From Chloranthus sessilifolius (Eukaryota > Streptophyta > Magnoliopsida > Chloranthales > Chloranthaceae), in the NCBI GenBank assembly GCA_021018995.1, contig CM037587.1:88223251-88287250 (forward strand): a stretch of DNA of 64,000 nt, written 5' to 3'. Both the position numbers and the translations under genes were made by a program. Position 1 is the stretch's first letter. Each line of letters opens with the position of its first letter. The notes below the pieces were generated by a model, which did not search any database, was not told the DNA's origin, and saw nothing but the letters and a program-made list of their open reading frames with translations. Shown one piece after another: positions 39,801 through 49,149 of the stretch.

Positions 39801-41890
39801 GGATAGCATGATCAGATTTGCCAAATCCTTCACAAGAATATAGAACCGATTCATTGTATCCTGGAACCAGTTTGCCGGTAACCTATTGGTGACCACTTTG
39901 TCGAAGTGGTGGGGGCAAATATTGGTTTAAAGACAACGATATTTCTCGTGCCTCAGACCGGTTCCTTGTATTATTTCGGGTCAACATTCCAAAATTTTTC
40001 CAACACTAACTAGTAGTCACCAAGTCGCAGCTCGGCAATAATTCAAATGAGCTTACAATTAGAAAAATCGCAAGTTCGGGAAATATCGAGAGAAGAAATA
40101 AAAAACAAAAAAAGATTTAAAAGTATAGAAAGTTTTAAAATATTGTAAATCACAATTTTTTGAAAATTTTGGGATTTAGTCACGTATTTTTGAAACATTC
40201 GTGAATAATTCGGGATTAATTAGCAGAACCTTAAATTCACAAATTATTTACAAATTTTTCAAAAAATCGGCGATTTTTGTTACTATAGTGCTAACATCAT
40301 CACTTGTTATGTGATTACTAGCTCCCATGCCCGGATGCCAGTACTGCTCATATATAGGAGGATGAAATTGACATGAATGGGAATTCTCTAAGCAAATCGA
40401 TTGTTGAAAATTATTAGTTTTGTTGAACCTAAAAGTTAGGAAGGTTATAGTAATTTTGACAATAACATTTTGATGGTCTGCATATTTGAGAAATCACCAG
40501 GTGCCAAAGCACTTAAAACCCCATGATTATTACAAATGTTCCTCATCCAAGGAATTCATGTGATTGTTATGACCATGGCCTCGATATTTACCACGCCCAC
40601 GTCCTCGTTATGACCTTGGCAAACTTCGAGTTATTTCAACTAAACTGAAAAATTCAAGTCTGTAAGACATTTTAATTTATGCATTTATTTCTTGCTTTGC
40701 TCGATTTCAAAATTTTAAATAGTGGGAATTGTTGGATATTTAAAACTTTTAAATAGTGGGTGATTGTTAGATATTTAAAAGTTTTATAATTTATGTCTTT
40801 TCAAAGTGGTGTGTTTTCAAAGAAGTGTCTTTTCAAAGTGGTTCGCCTTTTCAAAAGAAGTGTCTTTCCAAAGTGGTGTGTCTTTTCGAAGGATGCATGT
40901 AGCATCTTTTCATAAGAAAATGATGCATTAATACACCACTTGATTTCTATTTAAGGAATCTAAAACCCGCTTTATACACCATAATAATCTTCTTTCTTCT
41001 CTTGTTATATCTTTAAAGGTCTTTATCGTAGCGTTCTTGTAATATTTGTCGAGTGTTCTTGCTATATTTGGTGTTGGATAGCATGATCAGATTTGCCAAA
41101 TCCTTCACAAGAATATAGAACCGATTCATTGTATCCGGAACCGGTTTGCGGTAACCTATTGGTGACCACTTTGTCGAAGTGGTGGGGCAAATATTGGTTT
41201 AAAGACAACGATATTTCTCCTCAGACCGGTTCCTTGTATTATTTCGGGTCAACATTCCAAAATTTTTCCAACACTAACCGTAGTCACCAAGTCGCAGTTC
41301 GGCAATAATTCAGCGAGCTTACAATTAGAAAAATCTGGCAAGTTCGGGGAAATATTCGGAGAGAAGAAATAAAAAAACAAAAAAAAAGAATAAAAAGTAT
41401 AGAAAGGTTTAAAAATATTGTAAATCACAATTTTTTTGAAAATTTTGGGAATTAGTCACGTATTTTTGAAACATTCGTGAATAATTCGGGATTAATTAGC
41501 AGAACCTTAAATTCACAAATTATTTACAAATTTTTCAAAAAATCGGCGATTTTTGTTACTATAGTGCTAACATCATCACTTGTTATGTGATTACTAGCTC
41601 CCATGCCCGGATGCCAGTACTGCTCATATATAGGAGGATGAAATTGACATGAATGAGAATTCTCTAAGCAAATCAGATTGTTGAAAATTATTAGTTTTGT
41701 TGAACCTAAAAGTTAGGAAGGTTATAGTAATTTTGACAATAACATTTTGATGGTCTGCATATTTGAGAAATCACCGTGTGTGCCAAAGCACTTAAAACCC
41801 CATGATTATTACAAATGTTCCTCATCCAAGGAATTCATGTGATTGTTATGACCATGGCCTCGATATTTACCACGTCCACGTCCTCGTTAT

Positions 41891-43186
41891 GACCTTGGCA
41901 AACTTCGAGTTATTTCAACTAAACGAAAATTCAAGTCTAAGACATTTTAATTTATGCATTTATTTCTTGCTTTGCTCGATTTCAAAATTTTAAATAGTGG
42001 GGAATTGTTGGATATTTAAAACTTTTAAATAGTGGGTGATTGTTAGATATTTAAAAGTTTTATAATTTATGTCTTTCAAAGTGGTGTGTTTTCAAAGAAG
42101 TGTCTTTTCAAAGTGGTTCGTCTTTTCAAAAGAAGTGTCTTTCCAAAGTGGTGTGTCTTTTCCAAGGATGCATGTAGCATCTTTTCATAAGAAAATGATG
42201 CATTAATACACCACTTGATTTCTATTTAAGGAATCTAAAACCACTTTATACACCATAATAATCTTCTTTCTTCTCTCTTGTTATATCTTTAAAGGTCTTT
42301 ATCGTGAGCGTTCTTGTAATATTTGTCAGAGTGTTCTTGCTATATTTGGTGTTCGGATAGCATGATCAGATTTGCCAAATCCTTCACAAGAATATAGAAC
42401 CGATTCATTGTATCCTGGAACCAGTTTGCCGGTAACCTATTGGTGACCACTTTGTCGAAGTGGTGGGGGCAAATATTGGTTTAAAGACAACGATATTTCT
42501 CGTGCCTCAGACCGGTTCCTTGTATTATTTCGGGTCAACATTCCAAAATTTTTCCAACACTAACCGTAGTCACCAAGTCGCAGTTCGGCAATAATTCAGC
42601 GAGCTTACAATTAGAAAAATCTGGGCAAGTTCGGGGAAATATTCGGAGAGAAGAAATAAAAAAACAAAAAAAAAGATTTAAAAGTATAGAAAGTTTTTAA
42701 AATATTGTAAATCACAATTTTTTTGAAAATTTTGGGAATTAGTCACGTATTTTTGAAACATTCGTGAATAATTCGGGATTAATTAGCAGAACCTTAAATT
42801 CACAAATTATTTACAAATTTTTCAAAAAATCGGCGATTTTTGTTACTATAGTGCTAACATCATCACTTGTTATGTGATTACTAGCTCCCATGCCCGGATG
42901 CCAGTACTGCTCATATATAGGAGGATGAAATTGACATGAATGAGAATTCTCTAAGCAAATCAGATTGTTGAAAATTATTAGTTTTGTTGAACCTAAAAGT
43001 TAGGAAGGTTATAGTAATTTTGACAATAACATTTTGATGGCTGCATATTTGAGAAATCACCAGGGTGCCAAAGCACTTAAAACCCCATGATTATTACAAA
43101 TGTTCCTCATCCAAGGGAATTCATGTGATTGTTATGACCATGGCCTCGATATTTACCACGTCCACGTCCACGTCCTCGTTATGACC
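41891..43186 (+). repeat. Last array unit, with extra hexamer at its right edge
   Basis: This unit has the full length of 1,296 bp. It differs from the others in carrying one more 'tccacg' hexamer (three 'ccacgt' steps at 43156-43173) just before the terminal GACC at 43183-43186. The flanking sequence then continues 'atggctcgattaga' into copia gag rather than 'ttggcaaacttcg' into another unit. Confidence 0.8.
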
Positions 43187-43884
43187 ATGGCTCGATTAGA
43201 GTAAAAGGAAGTGGATGTTCAGTGGTGATCACTGATTTCGGATTAAGGTTCTCAAGAAAGCTTCTTGATCAAGTAGAAAATTGGGAATTTCTTACTTGTT
43301 TTTATTAGTTATGGTTGTCACAAACAGTGGATGCTCGATAGAGAGGACACTCATGCAGTTTTAGACGAGTTCCTTATAAGGGACATAATCATCGGCCACT
43401 TGAAGAGAATCAGCAAGATTCCTGACATGATTGAGATACAGAGCTATTTCTTGATCGGGTGTCTTCTTGATGGGTTAGAAGTGATGAAGAATGAGACGAA
43501 TAGGCATGCTCTATTGCCAACCATGCATCTCGAGCAGGAAGACGAATGATTTGTCCAAGAACAAATTTGGTCACTGCTGCCTTAATCCAACTGAGTGCAA
43601 GTTGATCGACTCTTTTCCAAGTTATGTAGGCAGGGTAGAACTTGGTACGTAGTGGGAGTCACTTTCATCAATTAGGTCTTTTGAAGAATTGGGATTTCGC
43701 CATGTTAGATCAATGAACATATTGAATGAGATCTCGTTGTACATGACTTGTTCAATTTGATATTTCCACAAGAGTATTTAGTTCGACCGAGCTTGATTTA
43801 TACAAGGATTTGAAAAGGTCCCAGTGAGTCGATGAAGAAGAAGCCATAACAGATGAGTAGAAAAAGATAAATGAACAAATGTAC

Positions 43885-43895
43885 CTCTGATACCA
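43885..43895 (-). other. Primer-binding site (initiator Met tRNA type)
   Basis: The plus strand reads ctctgatacca, i.e. TGGTATCAGAG on the minus strand, the standard PBS of plant Ty1/copia elements. It sits between the LTR and the gag start. Confidence 0.75.
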
Positions 43896-43904
43896 TAAGA
43901 GGTT

Positions 43905-44102
43905 TGAAAAAAGAATGAAAAAATATTTTTGGGTGGGTGGTTTTCGGGATCCATCTATTTGTATATGTTACATATTAAAAAGATATTTGGAAGAATTCTC
44001 ATTTTGGTAGGATTTGATTAGCGCTATAACATAATCCCAACGATTATCCTAATCGCCGATATATGTAAAGTTTATCCTTTACATCTCTAAAGAGAATCCT
44101 CA
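43905..44102 (-). repeat. Ty1/copia 5' LTR (about 198 bp)
   Basis: In the element's orientation the LTR starts TGAGGATTC and ends TTTTTTCA, 9 bp before the TGGTATCAGAG site. The 3' edge (43905) is uncertain by a few bases. No second copy is seen in the window, so the target duplication cannot be checked. Confidence 0.5.
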
Positions 44103-44279
44103 GGTAGCAAAGTCAGTGCCATTTGATTAGCAAAGTAGAAGATGACATGATAAGCATTTTTAATGGCTTCAAAACCAATAATCTTTGCATACATAATCGA
44201 TGGCTTACTGTGTTCACTCGACTCTTTTCACAGAACAAATGTGTACTCATGTAGAAATTACACCACTTTGCATGTTGAT
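44103..44279. other. Single-copy flank of the copia LTR, unassigned
   Basis: The minus strand has one open stretch of about 45 codons that contains the peptide 'MYAKIIGFEAIKNAYHVIFY' and runs up to the copia LTR at 44102. It reads like protein sequence but I do not recognise it, and it is too short to call a gene. It may be an exon remnant of a host gene or chance. Confidence 0.25.
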
Positions 44280-44289
44280 GGCTTAACTC

Positions 44290-44448
44290 AAGGATCAAAA
44301 TTTCGGCCGAAAACCAAAAATTTGGCCGAAATTTCGGCCTAAATTTTGAGTGCCATACAAATTTGGACCGAAATTTCGATCCAAATTATCGTTTCAGTGG
44401 GGACCGAAACCAATAATTTCGGTCATTTCGGCCGAAATTTTGATCATT
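44290..44448. mobile_element. MITE with long TIRs, probably Mutator-like
   Basis: A 159-bp element has near-perfect terminal inverted repeats: AAGGATCAAAATTTCGG at the left and its complement (CCGAAATTTTGATCATT, one mismatch) at the right, with more GGCCGAAAT repeats inside. It is flanked by a direct repeat of 9-10 bp, ggcttaactc (44280-44289) and ggcttaactt (44449-44458). A 9-10 bp target duplication is the hallmark of Mutator-like transposons. There is no coding capacity. Confidence 0.7.
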
Positions 44449-44458
44449 GGCTTAACTT

Positions 44459-44664
44459 CTTTATTTGAATTTTAATTATTTTGATGCACAATAATCCCTG
44501 TGGGGTGCAGTGCCCCACCGTTACCACGACTATTTCAAGAATTAGCATACTCACCTCACCCATTAGTACACTCATTTATGGAGTATTTTTTCAACCTTTT
44601 CTTCAACAACTTGCCCATTTTTAGAAATACATCAAAAAGTATAACTTCCATAAGTTAATAGATC
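44459..44664. other. Unassigned spacer between MITE and CACTA end
   Basis: This is about 206 bp of AT-rich sequence. The only structure seen is a small hairpin with arms gtgggg (44500-44505) and ccccac (44513-44518). Confidence 0.5.
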
Positions 44665-44770
44665 CACTACAGAAAAACTGACAATTAATGGCATTTCAAA
44701 AAATATACAAAAGTATTTGTGGCATTTTTCGAAAATGCCGCTAATTAAACTATGTTGGGGAAGGTCTTAG
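44665..44770 (+). mobile_element. CACTA (EnSpm) transposon, terminal part, left piece
   Basis: The piece begins CACTACAGAAAAACTGAC, the typical terminal inverted repeat of plant CACTA elements. Subterminal repeats of the form 'ggcatttttcgaaaatgccg' follow (about 44733-44752), i.e. an inverted GGCATTT/AAATGCC pair. The element is interrupted at 44770 by the Tekay element and resumes at 54977. No transposase is present. Confidence 0.75.
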
Positions 44771-47057
44771 TGTGACAACCCGACTTTTCCAATCCCTCAG
44801 GTATAGGAAAGGCCGGTTCGCCAACCTATCGAATAAACGATAAGCTGGACAAACAGGGCACATATCAGAGTAAAGCGCAATAAATATCCATAGCTAAAAT
44901 AAATGCGGAAGCAATTAAAAGTAAAGAACCACCAATGATGGCCGACCATCATCGAAACATGGCTCATAACAGAAATCAATGTCAAGTATAAAACTATGAT
45001 ATCCAACTAAAATGGGCCCATAAATTCAAGTCTAACTCTCACCACCAATAAGAAAATCAGTAAGTTCTATACTGGGAAAAACTCCTCAGGAGGAACCTCA
45101 AGCTCTTCCTCAAGCACGTAGTCAGGATCAGTCTCACAGCCCTGAATAGCCACATCAGTACCTGAACCTGTGACGTATAGTCGGAGTGAGCTAACCAACA
45201 AAGCTCAGTAGAATAAAGACATCTACGGCATTTTACTTTAACTAACATGGTTTCAAAACCAATACCGGAATATAGCTTGTCAAACATATAAGCAAATAAT
45301 AAACTGAATTTAGGTGCGGAAATCATATGTAAGATTTATTTCTAAATGTGTGAAAACAGTTTCAAGAAACGGTCTGTTTTGATGTCTTAGTTTCTCTAAC
45401 TTCTATATGCAAAGTTCAGTAATTCATGACTTAATCCTCAACTTAAAATACCTCCCGAGTAAACTATATCTCGAGAGCAGGAATATAGCCGATGGGAACC
45501 CCTACCTACCATCGTCGTTCATGAACCCTTTTTTAGGATGCAACAAACCCCTACGTAATGAGGGAAACTTGTGCCAGAAAGTTGTTCAGGAATTTTGAGG
45601 GGTCGTTCAGATGAATCGTAAAACAGATGCAGATAAATATCATTCGGATGCAAGTTTCTTATTCATAATTCTGATTTCTGATTTTGGAGTTCAGGCAGAT
45701 TCTGCTTTTCAGAGCTTATATCAGGTTTTCGGTTTATAGATGTATTTTCAGATGACAGATGCAGGTTCAAAATCTAATACAAATTATCCATGCGAATTAA
45801 AATAAAATACTGTAGAGATGAGATTCTCCTACCTAAAACTTAGAGTTATGCGAAGTCAAGTAAGGTCCTATTGATGGCCTCTCGCCCTCAATCTACATCA
45901 CAATATACGTTAATGCATTAAGACTAATTCTAATTACTAATAATATAGACCTATTTAAGTGTTTCCTCAAAAACAAGTCAAAACAGGCAAGTTGCGCCAA
46001 TCCTAGAATTTGATGTAACATTCTCATATATGTTTGACCATCAAGACGATTGATCCACAAGTTGGTCAAAACATGAAAGTTGTAGATTGTTCTATTAGCT
46101 TTCCAACGCAAAAAGAATCGTCTCAATCGGAGTTCGGGATAAACAGTTATGACTAAAATACTAAGATAATATCGGAGTTCGGTGATACCTCGCTCGAGCG
46201 ATGATAATAGCTCAGAACTTTCTCGCTCGAGCGAGGGCAGGGAACGCCTTTTCAAGTATTTTAGTGTATCCTCGCTCGAGCGATGATAATAGCTCGAGCG
46301 ACGCAATTTCGCTCGTTTTCACCCGAATCGAAACCCATACATCCCAAAGCAAAACCCATGGCTAATCTAATGATTTTAATCAAAAAGTTTAATTAAAACG
46401 TACCTTTAATCTAAGGATTCCTAGATTAGAAATGAGTCACGCAAATAGAGCTTCGGAACGAAACCGACGGGTTTCCTCGACGATTTGCATCGCGATCGAT
46501 CCCACGAGTTCACAGAGACAATTCCAACACGTCCCCAATGCTCTCAACCTCTCCCAATAGCCAACTACGAATCCAAGGTTGATTCAAGTTCTTTCTAAGG
46601 TTCATGTGTTTTCAACAAAGAGGATTCTAGAGAAGGAGGTTTTCTAAACCGTTCTCATATGATGATTGAAGAAGAGAGAAGACGGAGTTTCACACGATTG
46701 GGTAACTATCAAACAACTACGGTTCTTCACGGCACTCACGTCTCTTCCTCTCTTAACAAAACCTAGTATAATACGGGAATGCAATTCCTTCTTATAATAG
46801 GATTGCTCACAAAGTTAAGCACACACACACCTCTTATGTATTATACACTTCTAATTTTAAAACTCAAGCCCGGTGTTGAGCGGCCTCACCGAGGTCGGTG
46901 CACAACTTTCGCACGAGGGTCAAAAGGGGCTCTAAATCAAAAATTTTCCGCACAATCACATCTAGATAAAAATCCAAAACAAATGGTGATGTCGGTTGCC
47001 GAGCCGAATACACACACGGGGTCAGTCTAACTCGGGTTCAAAATACGGGTCTTTACA
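44771..47057 (-). repeat. Tekay 3' LTR (2.29 kb)
   Basis: This is the plus-strand copy from TGTGACAACCCG to GGGTCTTTACA, with the same palindrome cluster at 46190-46305. It abuts the target duplication on the left and the polypurine tract on the right. Confidence 0.9.
46190..46305. repeat. Palindromic TCGCTCGAGCGA repeat cluster in Tekay 3' LTR
   Basis: Three XhoI-type CTCGAG palindromes with flanking CG-rich arms lie within about 110 bp, plus one related 'agctcgagcgacg'. It is the counterpart of 54068-54215 but shorter. Confidence 0.75.
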
Positions 47058-47073
47058 TTCTACCCTCCTTAGG
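47058..47073 (-). other. Tekay polypurine tract
   Basis: The minus strand reads CCTAAGGAGGGTAGAA immediately before the 3' LTR, preceded by 'TTTCGAGGACGAAAATT', a combination common in plant Tekay/Del elements. Confidence 0.8.
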
Positions 47074-47702
47074 AATTTTCGTCCTCGAAAATGTACGGAT
47101 AGCTAAACCGAACTGCGGTAAGTCCTTATCCTAACACCAGTATAAAGCAAAATCGAAACAGTCTAAAGTCAAAGAACTTTGGTCGCGATGCAGTAGGCTT
47201 CACTAAGCATGCTTTCAAGGGTCGGGATCCGTAGTAACCTGGATGTACTGCGTGTGGCATCCCATATTGCCATAGAGGATTGCATCCGTACATGGATGCA
47301 TACCTTCCCAAGTGTCACGTGCCTGGAAACATACTTCACTATGACCCAAACCTAGCACACACACCTACCTCACCCTTTTGGTAATTATTTGAGCAGAAAT
47401 TTCAGATGTCAAAATCGAATACTTATTCAGAAGCATGATCACATGCCTGGTAACATGTTCTAACTGATGACACGGGTTCCAACAGACACACGGTTCTAAC
47501 CGAGAATGAATAAATATGACATTTAAGATTTTATTGTATGATCGTTATAGATATATATGTAAAGCATCGATGTTATGAACCAATTTAACATTGAAGATTT
47601 TGAAGAAATTCTCTTTTTTTTTTTTTTTTTTTTAAAGAAGCAAATTCAAGAATTTAAAGGTACGTATGGTTTTCTTACATAACTATAGTTTACAATATAC
47701 CT
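47074..47702. other. Tekay 3' untranslated region
   Basis: This stretch lies between the chromodomain end and the polypurine tract. It contains a plus-strand poly-T run at about 47612-47632. No coding sequence is seen. Confidence 0.7.
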
Positions 47703-49095
47703 TCACTCGAAAAATTGTGGAAATTGCTCGCGAATCTCCGCTTCACGCTCCCATGTGGCTTCCTCTAAAGAATGGTTCCGCCACTTCACGAGTACTAAGG
47801 GAATGCTCTTTGTCCATAAGATTTGTTCTTTACGATCCAAGATTCGTATCAGTTCCTCAACCAAGGATAGGTCTTCCTGGAGCTCAATGGGCTGGTAGTC
47901 CAATACGTGAGTCGGGTCCTTAACATATCTTCGTAATATGGACACATGAAACACGTTGTGCATTTCCGATAGCTGCGGTGGCAAGGCTACTCGATAGGCA
48001 ACCTCGCCGACTCGGCCCAATACCTCGAAAGGTCCAATATAGCGCGGACTCAGCTTCCCACGCTTCCCAAAATGCATCACGCCTTTTGTAGGAGAGATTT
48101 TGACAAATACGTTATCTCCCACCTTAAACTCAACATGGTTCCTTTTCAGATCAGCGTAGCTCTTCTGACGACTTTGAGCAATGCGTAGTCTCTCACGGAT
48201 TAACCGAACTGTCTCGGTTGTATTCTCCATGATCTCGGGACCTAAAATGAGTTTCTCACCCACTTCTTCCCAATTAAGCGGAGACCTGCACCGTCGTCCA
48301 TACAAAGCTTCGTAGGGTGCCATGCCGATGCTAGCCTGGTAACTGTTATTGTAGGCGAGCTCGATCAGCGGTAAATGTTGGTCCCATGACCCCTGAAAAT
48401 CTAGCATGCAAGCACGTAACATATCTTCTATAATCTGATTCACCCTCTCAGTCTGCCCATCGGTCTGAGGATGGAATGCTATACTGTAATCGAGCCTAGA
48501 GCCCATTCCTTCTTGAAATTATTGCCAAAACTGAGATGTGTACATCGGGTCTCTATCGGATACGATACTGACCAGTATACCATGCAGCCTAACTATCTCC
48601 TTGATGTATAATTCTGTGAGCTCGTTGGCGGTATACGACGTATTATAAGGAAGGAAGTGTGCGGACTTAGTCAATCGATCCACAATGACCCAGATGGCAT
48701 TGTATTTTCTTAATGTTCTTGGCAATCCCAAAATAATGTCCATAGAAATGGCCTCCCATTTCCACTCAGGTATCGGTAGTAGTGGTTATATTGATCCTGC
48801 GGATTTCGATGATCCACCTTTACTTGCTGACACATAAGACATCTCGAGACATACACAGCGACATCTTTCTTTAAACTTCTCCACCAGAAGCTTTTCTTTA
48901 AGTCCTGGTACATCTTGGTACTGCCAGGGTGAATAGCATACATAGACTTATGAGCCTCTTCCAAAATAGTGTCCCGAAGCTCAGTACTAGTTGCCGGTTT
49001 CTAAACAACAAAGTGTCATCATCTTTGATAGAAAAATCTATTTTGCTTCCCCCAATCACATCCCGTCTGATAGCCATAAGTTCATCATCCGTCAT
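47703..49095 (-). mobile_element. Tekay integrase with C-terminal chromodomain (fossil)
   Basis: The region has a zinc-binding HHCC segment (HPGSTKMYQDL … CLMCQQVK, about 48820-48930). The DDE core follows (VIVDRLTKSAHFLP near 48680; SIVSDRDPMYTSQFW near 48530; FHPQTDGQTERVNQ near 48450), then a GPF-type C-terminal domain (RYIGPFEVLGRVG). The last 55 or so codons form a chromodomain-like segment (VLVKWRNHSLEEATWERE). In chromoviruses this tail is thought to steer insertion to heterochromatin. The region is broken. Confidence 0.87.
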
Positions 49096-49149
49096 CTAAA
49101 GTCTGCGAATGTTCTCATAGAGGGTGGAACGAATCACCAGTGTAGTCAA

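Larger units (their letters stand above)
8600..43186 (+). repeat. 27-unit tandem array of a chimeric retroelement-derived 1.28-kb repeat
   Basis: Head-to-tail units of 1,255-1,296 bp fill 34,587 bp. The marker 'aaagcacttaaaacccc' occurs 27 times between 9784 and 43067 with a mean spacing of 1,280 bp, and the LTR marker 'gatatttaaaagttttataa' 27 times between 8760 and 42046. The least damaged units are about 1,296 bp. Each unit contains, in order: X 3' end with polypurine tract (121 bp), X LTR (about 340 bp), X 5' leader (about 215 bp), an unassigned AT-rich spacer (about 280 bp), and a minus-strand copia protease/gag fragment (about 335 bp). Both array ends fall at GACC and the array holds a whole number of units. 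The left flank continues into element X and the right flank into copia gag. Open frames inside it are fragments repeated from unit to unit, not genes. Confidence 0.93.
43187..44102 (-). mobile_element. 5' end of a Ty1/copia element (LTR, PBS, gag remnant)
   Basis: Read on the minus strand, an LTR (44102 to 43905, starting TGAGGATTCTC) is followed by an initiator-Met-type PBS (TGGTATCAGAG, 43895-43885). Next comes a gag start at 43847 (MASSSSTHWDLFKS) and gag (UBN2-type) similarity down to 43187, including stretches like 'YLNHVRNLADSL' and 'HPLFVTTITNKNK'. The gag then runs into the last array unit, where its zinc-knuckle and protease parts lie. The element is broken with several breaks in gag, and everything beyond the protease is absent. 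This is the source of the inverted fragment in all array units. Confidence 0.7.

Noticed and set aside
9046-42000. Dozens of 60-96 codon open frames on both strands
   Set aside because: They are the same few frames recurring once per array unit, of varying length. None has a domain except the minus-strand gag/protease fragment, which is a fossil piece.
8600-43186. Possible CRISPR-like or rDNA-like repeat
   Set aside because: Units are 1.28 kb with no short repeat/spacer pattern and no rRNA or 5S sequence. LTR, polypurine tract and gag signatures explain the unit.
8600-43186. Two or more subfamilies of units (clean versus diverged) as real higher-order structure
   Set aside because: The diverged state maps to CAG/CTG sites and homopolymers, and I saw no regular alternation of unit types, so an artefact is the simpler explanation until accurate reads are examined.
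43331-43549. 73-codon plus-strand open frame that looks reasonably protein-like
   Set aside because: It lies antisense to the copia gag remnant, whose features (PBS, start, conserved gag phrases) fit the minus strand better. It is a shadow.
45893-46306. 137-codon open frame in the Tekay 3' LTR
   Set aside because: It overlaps the palindrome minisatellite, lies wholly inside the LTR and is not preserved in the other LTR. Not a gene.
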